From F22 sp963675625 (lineage in GTDB: Bacteria; Bacteroidota; Bacteroidia; Bacteroidales; Bacteroidaceae), in contig OY776497.1 of the NCBI GenBank assembly GCA_963675625.1, forward strand, positions 248,001 through 312,000: DNA of 64,000 nucleotides, written 5' to 3'. The position numbers were made by a program, and so were the translations under genes. Each line of letters begins with the position of its first letter. Within the stretch, counting starts at the first letter, position 1. The notes under the pieces were generated by a model. The model was not told where the DNA came from, ran no database searches, and worked only from the letters and a program-made list of their open reading frames with translations. Positions 26,471 to 35,500 of this stretch are shown in pieces.

Positions 26471-26514
26471 TCAGATGCAGGCCGATGTCCTAGCCGGCTA
26501 GACCACAGAGCCTC
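26471..26514 (-). pseudogene. tRNA-like 5' half fragment
   Basis: On the minus strand, GTGGTCTAGCCGGCTAGGAC followed by ATCGGCCT resembles the D-arm and anticodon 5' stem of tRNA-Glu-like genes, but no T-arm follows. It may be a relic or recombination scar. The segment also contains a perfect palindrome TAGCCGGCTA (26491-26500), which could explain it as an operator instead. Confidence 0.3.
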
Positions 26515-26555
26515 TCTGAAAACATCCGCAAGATACGACATGGCCAGAGGGCACT

Positions 26556-26588
26556 GTCCGTCTTTTGTCCGTCTTTCGTCCGTATTTA
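26556..26588. repeat. Three 11-bp tandem repeats upstream of the HU gene
   Basis: GTCCGTCTTTT, GTCCGTCTTTC and GTCCGTATTTA start at 26556, 26567 and 26578. They lie about 120 bases upstream of the HU start and could be protein-binding sites at one helical turn spacing. Confidence 0.6.
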
Positions 26589-26649
26589 AGAGAAGGATAC
26601 GGAGATGGTGGAGATTGAGCGAAAGTTTAGGGTTTGTTAGGAGTGGAAC

Positions 26650-26680
26650 AAAAAAAAAGACACCTCACAATGAGATGTCT
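26650..26680 (-). terminator. Intrinsic terminator after the RloB gene
   Basis: On the minus strand AGACATCTCA-TTG-TGAGGTGTCT (26658-26680) forms a 10-bp stem followed directly by a run of T (26650-26657), 27 bases past the RloB stop. Confidence 0.9.
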
Positions 26681-26706
26681 TAGGTATGATATTGTATGGT
26701 ATAATC

Positions 26707-27714
26707 TTAAACTAAAAAGAACACTTTATGCTTATAATCCACTTCCAATGCCACAAGTGCTTTCTCTCCGAATTGAGACAACGGAATAATATGCTGTTCC
26801 CCAGGAGATAATAGCTTAGCACCAAGTTCGAAAGTTTGCCCCGTATCCTCTGAATGAAGATAGCTAAACATCCTTTTGTTTATAATCTGAGATCCATTTC
26901 CATATCTCCCAATAAGCAAAGCGTCTTTTTGTAATGTGACCGTAAAATGTGCTACAGAAACAGGAGCATCAAGTTTCAACTCTGTGTAGCCCAAAAGACT
27001 GGATACCAACTTATCCACTGTGGTATATGGGTTTATTTCCCAAATCTTAATACCATCACCTTCACCTTTAAGGATGCGAAGTAACTTTGCATTATATACA
27101 CCAGTCCATAATTTATTTTTGAATCTATCAAAGTCCACCTTTTTACCTCTACTTATAGGCCAAAACTCTTTGCGCCCAGCATATCCATTGATGCATTTAG
27201 ACTTTGAAAAAGCATGTGTATAGAAACCAAAGTGAAGCAATAAGTATTGCTCAAAACTGATGCTTGAAAACCCTATATGCACCTCTTTTCCTGACGCTCG
27301 TGCTTCTGCAGCTTTATTAAAAGCCGCTTCAGCTTCGGGATGCCCATCCTTATCAAAGACGGCCCAAGCTATATCAATCCCCTCGTTTGCATCCAATGTT
27401 TGTATAGCATTAACTACCCAATTGAGAGGTTGCGGCCCAGGCGGTGTTTTTTCATCTGGAATACATACTGATTTTGTTGTTCTTTTCTTACCTGAGTAAC
27501 TGCCTCGACGTGTTGATTCTTCTTGTCCTCGAGCAGCATCTATTTGAGCGACTGGTGTAGGATATATCCGTATCTGATTCTTGTTATTGATATATCCACC
27601 TTGTACAAGATAGCGTGTAAGTCCATAGAAAAAATCAGGTTCTGTGTTTTTGCCTTCACATACGATATAGTATGCAGGATTTACTGTGCGTTTTAGAGAT
27701 GTAGTTTGTGCCAT
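26707..27714 (-). CDS. RloB-family protein (AbiLii-like, TOPRIM-type)
   Basis: 335 residues. The N-terminus has the RloB motif YYIVCEGKNTEPDFF (about 16-30), in which the Glu fits the first TOPRIM metal ligand, and AWAVFDKDGHPE (about 116-127) supplies a DxD pair. An unusual Arg/Lys-rich insert (about 65-90) separates them. RloB proteins are partners of RloA-type ATPases and occur in restriction-linked loci; the pair also corresponds to the AbiL abortive infection system (AbiLi ATPase, AbiLii). The gene starts eight bases after the RloA stop and is followed by a strong terminator, so the two form a closed operon. Nuclease action on phage or host nucleic acid is the likely role, by inference. 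Confidence 0.88.
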   Translation of the reverse strand: MAQTTSLKRTVNPAYYIVCEGKNTEPDFFYGLTRYLVQGGYINNKNQIRIYPTPVAQIDAARGQEESTRRGSYSGKKRTTKSVCIPDEKTPPGPQPLNWVVNAIQTLDANEGIDIAWAVFDKDGHPEAEAAFNKAAEARASGKEVHIGFSSISFEQYLLLHFGFYTHAFSKSKCINGYAGRKEFWPISRGKKVDFDRFKNKLWTGVYNAKLLRILKGEGDGIKIWEINPYTTVDKLVSSLLGYTELKLDAPVSVAHFTVTLQKDALLIGRYGNGSQIINKRMFSYLHSEDTGQTFELGAKLLSPGEQHIIPLSQFGEKALVALEVDYKHKVFFLV

Positions 27715-27722
27715 TGCTGTAT

Positions 27723-28934
27723 CTATTCAAATAAATCTTCAACTGCTCCAATATTAGGAGTTGCCCCAAATTTACTATACATATACCATTTAGCAAATGG
27801 CGTATCCTCACGCACATCAGTGAAATCTGACAATGGGAACAAATCACTTTCTCCCTTTTCGTTCTTTTCTACAAACCAAATTTGGTCTTTGCGTATCTTC
27901 GTTTCATCCAACAGGTTGATATCGTGAGAGGTCAACAGCATCTGGCTTTTCTTCGTATTAATCTTATCGCTAGTGAAGATTTCTAGCAGCCATCGAGTGA
28001 TATAGGTATGGAAGACAGCATCCATTTCATCAATAAAGATTGGGACACCTTGCTCTATGGCTTTAAGCATCATACCACCTATTAGATATATCATTTTTGT
28101 GCCTTGAGATTGGTGCACAAAGTTCAATTTGTACTGTTCTATCTCTTTAGCACCATGATACATATCGATTTTTCGCTCAGGAGTTACACCTTCATTATTG
28201 ATTGCCATAGAGTGTACACCTGTATCGCTCATTTTTACCAATTCAGAAAGTCGACGTAAGTTCTTTGGATTATCTTCTACCCACTTATTGACTTCAACCA
28301 ACATATTGTCAAACATAACTTGATTATAACCATTGATTACTATCATGCTAGCTAAATACTCGGCAGCTGGGCTAATATTCTCATGATACAAGCTATCATG
28401 GAATAGTTTTAAGATCAAACTATCTGTTTGTACAGTAGCCTGTGTGTTATCTTTAGATTTGATTGTAGGACCATATTCGATAACCGCTTTATTCTGTCCT
28501 TTAATATTCCTACGTTTGAATACCAATTTACGTGACCCATTAATCCACAAAAGTTTCTCATCTACAATAAGCGCTCTGTTGAATGTAATTTCGTATATAT
28601 ATCGTGAGCCAGCTACATCGAATTCGAGCTTCAATTTTCCATCTGATACCGCAGTACTTGCATCAAACTTAAAAGGATTATATAAAATGTCATACCCTCC
28701 ATTCAATTTTTCCACCAAAGCATGAAGCATTCTAATAATATTCGTCTTCCCCGAAGCATTAGCCCCATAAATAATTCCGAACTTCAACAAGGCCGTTTTA
28801 TGCTCATCAGCATGCCCTTCATCCATTGTATAATGAAGGTTATGAGTCTTTTGTTTCGAGGAGTTAGGTTCGAAGGTAAAAACTGTTGAGTCTTTAAACG
28901 ACCTATAATTGGAAAATTCAATACTTTGTATCAT
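27723..28934 (-). CDS. RloA-family AAA ATPase (AbiLi-like)
   Basis: 403 residues from the Met of MIQSIEFSNYRSFKD at 28934. The longer start at 28979 coincides with the -7 promoter box and is excluded. Walker A GANASGKTN is at about residues 51-59; the signature region and Walker B FIDEMDAVFH and the H-loop TSHDINLLDE are in the C-terminal half, as in the AAA_15/AAA_21 group. It is the first gene of a two-gene operon with RloB. Such ATPases sense phage components and trigger the partner. The pair is one of three likely defence modules in this window. Confidence 0.9.
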   Translation of the reverse strand: MIQSIEFSNYRSFKDSTVFTFEPNSSKQKTHNLHYTMDEGHADEHKTALLKFGIIYGANASGKTNIIRMLHALVEKLNGGYDILYNPFKFDASTAVSDGKLKLEFDVAGSRYIYEITFNRALIVDEKLLWINGSRKLVFKRRNIKGQNKAVIEYGPTIKSKDNTQATVQTDSLILKLFHDSLYHENISPAAEYLASMIVINGYNQVMFDNMLVEVNKWVEDNPKNLRRLSELVKMSDTGVHSMAINNEGVTPERKIDMYHGAKEIEQYKLNFVHQSQGTKMIYLIGGMMLKAIEQGVPIFIDEMDAVFHTYITRWLLEIFTSDKINTKKSQMLLTSHDINLLDETKIRKDQIWFVEKNEKGESDLFPLSDFTDVREDTPFAKWYMYSKFGATPNIGAVEDLFE

Positions 28935-28978
28935 ATTCGCAGGTTTTCTGCAAAATAAGGAATAAAAAGTGGGATACA

Positions 28979-29009
28979 CAAATATAATCTCACTTTATTG
29001 ACCATTAAA
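28979..29009 (-). promoter_or_regulatory. Promoter of the RloA-RloB operon
   Basis: On the minus strand TTTA (29006-29009), 19 bases, TATATTTG (28979-28986). The expected start near 28972 supports translation from 28934. Confidence 0.65.
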
Positions 29010-29123
29010 ACCTATTCTTGTTTTCCTATAACTCTAGTATATCAATCATTGCTTTATTTTGGTCACCTCATTTATAAGATGACCAAAACATAGATTCAAT
29101 GTTTGTAGGCGATACCCATCCCC

Positions 29124-29564
29124 TCACCCTTCCCCAACCTCCTCAAACCGAGTACACCCCTTCCAGAACCTCAGCGGCACCACACAATGCACAATAGTAT
29201 CCCTCTTCATATACCCCCCAATACAAGACACACACATCGGATAACACCCCAGATCAGCTTGTCATTTCTTCACCAAATCAGGCTCCGCAAGCAACGGTCG
29301 AACCACAGCAAAACAGGCTATAGCAGTACTCTCCAAAAGGCCTTCCAGACGCTTCGCGTCGCGGTTACCACCCATCAGAATCAAAGGGATAGACACCGCA
29401 TCGGCAATCAGCTTGGTTGGTTCCAAGTAGTACGACTGCTTCTCTTGCTTATTGGTGCGCGTACATGAAGGGGCCCCCTTGCCCAAGGTCTCGTTGCACC
29501 CGCTTATGAGCCAACTCGACCAATCGCTGGTGCTACTTGTGTAGGTCAAAAAAATCATCATCAA
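29124..29564 (-). pseudogene. Remnant of an NADH:flavin oxidoreductase (OYE family)
   Basis: The minus-strand frame reads LIADAVSIPLILMGGNRD, then IACFAVVRPLLAEPDLVKK, the classic C-terminal barrel motifs of Old Yellow Enzyme-type oxidoreductases. At 29259-29261 a TGA replaces the Trp expected after LVKK, and the same frame continues past it with QADLGCYPMCVSCIGGYMKR, the Cys-rich tail of the family, to a stop at 29124. Everything N-terminal to the last barrel strands is missing; the region before it does not align in one frame. The gene is therefore truncated and carries a nonsense mutation. It lies next to the palindrome array and the defence genes, consistent with past rearrangement. Confidence 0.8.
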
Positions 29565-29619
29565 AGAATAGACAAACTAACAACGTAAACCTTTAGAATA
29601 TCTCTTCAAATTCCCGCAT

Positions 29620-29701
29620 TTTTCGCAAGCGCTTGCACTCCAAAACGCAAGCGCTTGCGAAAAGCTAATCATCCCGATATGTAGCCAATCGCAAGCGCTT
29701 G
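29620..29701. repeat. Three phased CGCAAGCGCTTG palindromes
   Basis: The palindrome core CAAGCGCTTG is centred at 29630.5, 29652.5 and 29696.5, that is 22 and 44 bp apart. The first two together form a perfect 17-bp inverted repeat (29620-29636 with 29647-29663, 10-base loop). The core resembles LacI/GalR-type operators. The array lies between the stop of the cobalamin adenosyltransferase gene and the decayed oxidoreductase, upstream of the latter. Confidence 0.8.
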
Positions 29702-29727
29702 AGTTTTTTTCAATAAAAAACAGACTG

Positions 29728-30237
29728 CTAGCGCTCTATACCATCTCTAGCTTCTACGCCAACACTGTAATAATGCTTGACTTCTTTCATCTCTGTGACC
29801 AAGTCGGCACGGTCGATAAGCCAGTCGGGGGCGTAACGCCCTGTGATGACCACTTCGGTATCATCTGCTACCTGATCCAATGCTGCTTCAACTTCTTCAC
29901 GAGTGAGTAATTTAAAATATAGAGCAATGGACAACTCGTCAAGAATAACTAAACCATAATGCCCGGAAGACATCTTTTGCACGCACAGATCGAGTCCTTC
30001 GCGAGCCATTACAACATCTTGTATAGAAGGGTCTTGATAAATAAAGCACCCCTGCCCCAATTGACAAATTTCCCATCCAGATAAACAGTCGGTCACTTGT
30101 GTTTCATGGTATTTCATGTTCTTGACAAACTGACCAATAAAAATAGTTTTACCAGCAAAATGAGCACGCAAAGCTAAACCAAAAGCCGCTGTTGTTTTGC
30201 CTTTTCCATTTCCAGTATAAATATGAAGATAACCCAT
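29728..30237 (-). CDS. cobO: Cob(I)yrinic acid a,c-diamide adenosyltransferase (CobA/BtuR type)
   Basis: 169 residues, the usual size. The P-loop GNGKGKTTAAFG is at about 9-20, followed by the family motifs FIGQFVKN, LVILDELSIAL (Walker B-like) and VVITGRYAPDWLI. The enzyme transfers adenosine from ATP to Co(I) corrinoid, giving adenosylcobalamin or its precursor, in the cytoplasm. No other cobalamin genes or a cobalamin riboswitch are visible nearby. The AraC-type regulator gene ends 30 bases upstream on the same strand, so the two may share a transcript. The symbol could equally be cobA or btuR, depending on naming tradition. Confidence 0.92.
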   Translation of the reverse strand: MGYLHIYTGNGKGKTTAAFGLALRAHFAGKTIFIGQFVKNMKYHETQVTDCLSGWEICQLGQGCFIYQDPSIQDVVMAREGLDLCVQKMSSGHYGLVILDELSIALYFKLLTREEVEAALDQVADDTEVVITGRYAPDWLIDRADLVTEMKEVKHYYSVGVEARDGIER

Positions 30238-30267
30238 ATATAAATAGTATTGAATTAATTATAGTCA

Positions 30268-31239
30268 CTATAAACCCATTCCATTACGGTATTCTAGCGG
30301 TGTACATTGCGCATGCTTTTTAAAATAACGCGCAAATAAAGAAGGCGTTGCAAAGTTCAATTGATAGGCCACTTCTTTAATGCTTAAATCTGGTTTACGC
30401 AATAAATGTCGGGCTTCCAGCATGACAAAATCGGTAATCCAATCTGTAGCACTTCGTTGAGTAATATCTTGTATTAAACGAGATAAATACTTGGGGGTAA
30501 ACAATAGTTTTTCGGCATAGAATTGTACCGTACGTTCCTGGGTATGATATTCTTGCAACAATGCCATGAATTGTTCAAAAATATTTGTTTGATGAGTATT
30601 GGCATTCAACACAATAGAGCTCGTCTGAATAAAATCAGCTCTATTGGCAGCATCCAGTAAACTCTGACTGAATGCTAATAATAAGCCTTGAACAATTTCG
30701 ATTTTCCTTTCACCATCATATTCATTGGCTACGTAATACACATAGTCTGCAAATTCCAACAACCATTTCCAATCCTTATCTTTTGGACGAAAAACGGGAT
30801 GTTTCTGTAAATAGGTGTAGGTCGGTGTCTTTTCTATGTGCAATGCTGATAGTTTTTGATACATACCATAACTGACAAGCATCACTATACCCGACACATT
30901 GCTGCCATCTTGAAGAATTTGCACTATATTATCAGGCATATTGACAATCACTTCACCAGCCTGCATATTTAATTGTTGCAGGTTGATATTGGCTTGTACC
31001 TCACCTTCAGTGATCATCACAATAGTAACCCCATCGAGACGACAAGGCTCTTTAAATAGATCACTTTGAAAATTGGTTGCCTTAACACACAAAAAATCAC
31101 TTTCTAGTCCAGCAGTTTGTTTCACCCAATCCACCGAATGAGCTATATCATTAATCGAATAACTCGGCAACTGTTTTTTGGCTGTACCAACAGGTGTATT
31201 GGGGCGCGTATGTGCATTTAAAGCTGAACTCTCTTTCAT
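30268..31239 (-). CDS. AraC-family transcriptional regulator
   Basis: 323 residues from the ATG at 31239 (MKESSALNAH). A much longer open frame exists upstream, but the promoter at 31273-31303 fits this start and the extra residues are not regulator-like. The N-terminal part (about 50-160) is a cupin-like ligand-binding region; the C-terminal 100 residues hold the AraC/XylS double HTH (TPKYLSRLIQ, then FATPSLFARYFKKHAQCTPLEYR). It is divergent from the RND efflux operon, with about 205 bases between starts, so it is a likely regulator of that operon. An effector is not known. Confidence 0.9.
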   Translation of the reverse strand: MKESSALNAHTRPNTPVGTAKKQLPSYSINDIAHSVDWVKQTAGLESDFLCVKATNFQSDLFKEPCRLDGVTIVMITEGEVQANINLQQLNMQAGEVIVNMPDNIVQILQDGSNVSGIVMLVSYGMYQKLSALHIEKTPTYTYLQKHPVFRPKDKDWKWLLEFADYVYYVANEYDGERKIEIVQGLLLAFSQSLLDAANRADFIQTSSIVLNANTHQTNIFEQFMALLQEYHTQERTVQFYAEKLLFTPKYLSRLIQDITQRSATDWITDFVMLEARHLLRKPDLSIKEVAYQLNFATPSLFARYFKKHAQCTPLEYRNGMGL

Positions 31240-31272
31240 ATATCCACTATTCTTTTTAAGTTGATAATGGAA

Positions 31273-31303
31273 CAAATATACCTGAAATAATAGAAAAAAC
31301 AAA
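31273..31303 (-). promoter_or_regulatory. Promoter of the AraC regulator gene
   Basis: On the minus strand TTTG (31300-31303), exactly 19 bases, TATATTTG (31273-31280). Start expected near 31267, leader about 28 bases. Confidence 0.85.
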
Positions 31304-31445
31304 CACATAGGGAACAAATTCGACCTTTTGAACATTCTAAGTACCATAAAGTTTTTCTTAATTAAATAAGAATATAGACCTTTGTGAAAGTTTATCGTAC
31401 ATAATGAACAACAACGATCTAAGAACAAACTAATAGAACGGAATA

Positions 31446-32501
31446 ATGAAAAAAATTTTTCTCTTTGTACCAATCTGTATACTACCGCTCCTGCTCACTA
31501 GCTGCGGTAAGAAGCAGGCAACCAAAACACAAACAGTATTCCCAGTGAAAGCTGTACATCCACAAATGGATCAGCAATTAAGTGCCCATACGTATATTGG
31601 GTTGTTAGAGGGAAATAAATCGAGCAGTTTAAGTTTTCAAGTACCTGGACAAGTCGAAGCGATACTTGTACAAGAAGGACAAAAAGTACAAAAAGGGCAA
31701 CTCTTGGCTACCTTGGATGCAAGTACGCTACAACATCAGTATGACGCATCAGAAGCCACTTTGGCACAAGCTCAAGATGCCATGCGCCGTATGCAAGTAT
31801 TATACGACAATGGCTCCCTACCAGAAATCAAATATGTGGAAGTTAAAACTCGTGTGCAACAAGCTAAATCGGCCTTTGGTATTGCAAAACGCAACTTAGG
31901 TGAAAGTAAATTATATGCTGCATTCACTGGCATCATAGGCAGTCGTGCAGTGCAAGTCGGAGAAAACGTGCTCCCTGGTCAACGCATCTTTACTTTGATA
32001 GATATAAGTCGCTTGAAAGTTGCCTTTGATGTACCCGAGGAAGAGATTGCACACATTCAGATAGGCAATGCAGCAAGTGTATCTGTTGGAGCTCTAGACA
32101 ATCAATCATTTAAAGCCTCTATATCCGAAAGAAGATTAGACGCCAACAAAATCTCACACAACTATACAGCATATGTCACCATTAAAGATGACATCAAAGA
32201 TTTGGCACCAGGCATGGCCTGCGTTGTCACATTGTGTACACATCAAACCAATACCACTACAGGTGAATCCATAGAGAAAACTCCGATTGTTCTCCCAATA
32301 AGTGCGGTACAAGTGACCCTCGACAAGCATCATTATGTATGGCTAGCCAAAGATGGACAGGCTGTACGTCGTGAAGTGAAAATTGGAGGCCTTGTACCTG
32401 GTGGATTAACGATAGAAGATGGACTGAGCTCTTCGGACTGGGTCATTACAGAAGGATACCATAAATTGAGTAACGGAAGTAAAATTAAGATCAATGAGTA
32501 A
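31446..32501 (+). CDS. RND efflux periplasmic adaptor (membrane fusion protein), lipoprotein
   Basis: 351 residues. A lipoprotein signal peptide ends in the lipobox LLTSC (Cys about 20). Then come the barrel-sandwich/lipoyl halves (VEAILVQEGQKVQKGQLLA and the later segment KLYAAFTGIIGSRAVQVGENV), a helical hairpin between them, and the beta-barrel and membrane-proximal domains. It joins the inner-membrane RND pump to the TolC-type channel. The stop overlaps the ATG of the permease by eight bases. A weak -7-like GACCTTTG lies about 60 bases upstream. AraC-type control by the divergent gene is likely. Confidence 0.93.
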   Translation: MKKIFLFVPICILPLLLTSCGKKQATKTQTVFPVKAVHPQMDQQLSAHTYIGLLEGNKSSSLSFQVPGQVEAILVQEGQKVQKGQLLATLDASTLQHQYDASEATLAQAQDAMRRMQVLYDNGSLPEIKYVEVKTRVQQAKSAFGIAKRNLGESKLYAAFTGIIGSRAVQVGENVLPGQRIFTLIDISRLKVAFDVPEEEIAHIQIGNAASVSVGALDNQSFKASISERRLDANKISHNYTAYVTIKDDIKDLAPGMACVVTLCTHQTNTTTGESIEKTPIVLPISAVQVTLDKHHYVWLAKDGQAVRREVKIGGLVPGGLTIEDGLSSSDWVITEGYHKLSNGSKIKINE

Positions 32502-35500
32502 TAAAAAACGATTGGGGCTTATCGAATCGGGCATGCGCTACTACAAAATAATGATTTTGCTTACAATAGCTCTAGTGGGCATCGGTATCTACGCCCTAGT
32601 ACATATGCCCAAGCAAGAGTTTCCTCCTATCACAGTACGCCAAGGACTTATTGTAGGTGTCTATCCTGGAGCAACAGCTGAAGAAGTAGAAGAACAAGTA
32701 GCCAAACCATTAGAAAAATTTCTGTTTACATATGAGGAGATAAACAAAAAGAAGACATACACGATGAGTCAAGATGGGGTGTGCTATACAATGGTAGAGC
32801 TCAAAGACAATGTGTATGACAAAGATCGCGTGTGGTCTAAAATCAAACTAGGCGTCAATAACACTTTAAAACCAAGTCTTACACCTGGTGTCTTGGCTGT
32901 TGTCGTCAATGATAATTTCGGAGAGACCTCGGCTTTATTAATCACTCTTCAAAGTAAAGAAAAAACATATAGAGAACTTCAAGACTATTTAGATATTCTT
33001 GAAGGGAAGCTTCGCCGCATCGAATCGGTCTCTAATCTACGACGCTATGGGTTGCAAAACGAACGCATTGGTATATATATTGATAAGCAAAAGCTCAACA
33101 GTTATAATATCAGTTACCTGCAAGTCATGCAAGCGCTGCAATTGCAAGGGTTAACGACCATGAGTGGTACTATTGAAGGGAGTACTGAAAATCTACCTAT
33201 ACACGTCACTGGTGGTATGGACACCGAGCAACGCATTGCAGAACAAGTGATTTTAGCGATTCCAGGGCAACCAACTGTACGCTTAAAGGATATCGCCACC
33301 ATTCGTCGAGAATACGCCAAACCAGATAGTTATATTCAAAACAACGATATGCCATGTATTCTTCTCTCATTGGAGATGGTTGCAGGCTATAATATCGTTC
33401 ACTATGGGGAGCAAGTCGATAAAGTGCTTACAGAGTTTCGCAAAGACTTGCCCGCAAGTGTACATATAGAGCGTATTGCAGATAGTCCTAAAGTAGTGAA
33501 TGACTCTGTGACTAGTTTTGTCGGTGATTTATTCACGTCTATAGGTGTGGTCATTTTAGTTTTAATGCTCCTTTTCCCTTTCCGAAGTGCTATTGTCTCT
33601 GCCACATCTATTCCTATTAGTATTTTTGTGTCCATTGCCGTCATGTACTTCAGTGGCATTCCATTGAATACGGTTACACTGGCTGGTCTTATTGTAGTTC
33701 TAGGAATGATTGTTGACAACTCCATCATCGTTATTGACGCCTATCTTGTCAATTTAGATAAAGGGATGAGTCGTTGGCATGCTGCTATATATAGTGCAAA
33801 AGAATATCTGTGGGGTATTTTTCTTGCCACCGCCTGTATCTGTAGTATCTTCTACCCTTTACTCTTGACAATGAAAGGGATGTTTCATGATTTCTTGGAA
33901 GATTTCCCTAACACGCTAACCATCTCTTTAATGACCTCCTTAGTGGTCGCTACATTGATTATTCCATTTATGGAGTATATGCTTATTCGCAAAGGTTTGG
34001 TCAAACGCCAACAAGAACGATTGGAAAAAAATGGAGGGGTAGAGAAAAAGACAGTACTCAACTATGTCAATGATTGGTATGTGTGGTTATTGACCAGATG
34101 TTTCCGTGCCCCTAAATTGTCACTTGCTATTGGTGTTGCTATCGTTGCACTAGGTGGATGGCTGTTAACGACTATTCCTGTGCGCATGTTCCCATTTGCC
34201 GATCGGGATCAATTTGCAGTCGAAATCTACCTCCCACAAGGAAGTACTTTAGATGAAACGGCACAGATTTGTGATAGTTTATCGTCCATTCTACATCAAG
34301 ATAAACGAGTCAAAAGTGTCACTAAATTTGTGGGCTGTTCATCCCCTAGATTCCAAACGACATATGCTCCTAATATCCCCAATAAACACTACGCACAATT
34401 TATCGTCAATACCACAAGTATAGAAGATAATCAAGCTTTATTGGAAGAATATACGGATAAATATGCTAATTACTTCCCCAATGCTTATGTACGTTTCAAG
34501 GAATTGGATTACCAAAAAATAGCGCTACCTATTGAAGTACGTTATTACGGAGATAATATAGATAGCCTGATGCGTTGTGCCAACACGCTTGTCGATCATA
34601 TGCGTCAGATGCCAGAGCTCACTTGGGTGCATACCAATTATGAAGAAATGCGGCCAACTGTTGAAGTCAAAATCGACCCAGTTAAGTCAGCTCGTTTGGG
34701 GCTTAATAAAACACTAGCAGAACTTCAAATAGCAGCCATTCAAGAAGGGATTTCTGCTGGAACGATGTGGGAAAAGGATTATCCGCTGGATATCCATGTA
34801 GAACAAGAAAAAACTGGTCCTGAAACCGTAAACGAATTGGAAGATAGTTATTTGGCCACTGCAATCCCTACTGTACGCATACCATTGCGACAAGTAGCGA
34901 CCATCACTCCATCATGGTCACAGGGTCAAATAGTACGCCGCAATGGGGTACGCTCTATCAGTGTACTTGCCAATGTAAAATACCATGTCAATCAAGGTAG
35001 TGCATTCAACGACGTACTGAAATTGCATAAAAAATACGTTGCTCCTAGTATGCCACACGGGGTCAATATGGAAGTTGGCGGGTGTATCGAGAATGATGCA
35101 GAAGTAACCACCCCTATTATACAAGGGATGTCTATTGCTGTCTTAATCATCTTTATCATGCTATTAATCAACTTCAAAAAGTTGTCCCTCGCAGCAGGTG
35201 CTTTGAGCAGTATTTTATTATGTATTCTTGGTGCTGCGGTTGGTCTAAAGATATTTGGGCTTGAATTTGGGATGACGAGTATCCTAGGGATTATTTCCCT
35301 CATGGGTTGTATCGTCAGAAATGCGATCCTTATTTTTGAACATGCGGAAGAGAAACGATTGGTACATAAATGGACAGCAAAAGATGCTGCTTTTGATGCA
35401 GGTAAACGCCGTATGTTGCCTATTTTCTTGACCTCTGCCACAACTGGTGTAGGTGTCGTTCCTATGATTATCAGTCACACTGCTTTGTGGATGCCAATGG

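Noticed and set aside
29187..29468. Plus-strand frame over the oxidoreductase remnant
   Set aside because: The minus strand carries clear OYE motifs, so this is its antisense shadow.
29728..30300. Cobalamin riboswitch near the adenosyltransferase gene
   Set aside because: Only 30 bases separate it from the upstream gene and no B12-box-like sequence was seen.
30268..31473. 401-residue version of the AraC regulator
   Set aside because: The promoter at 31273-31303 and the protein pattern both support the start at 31239.
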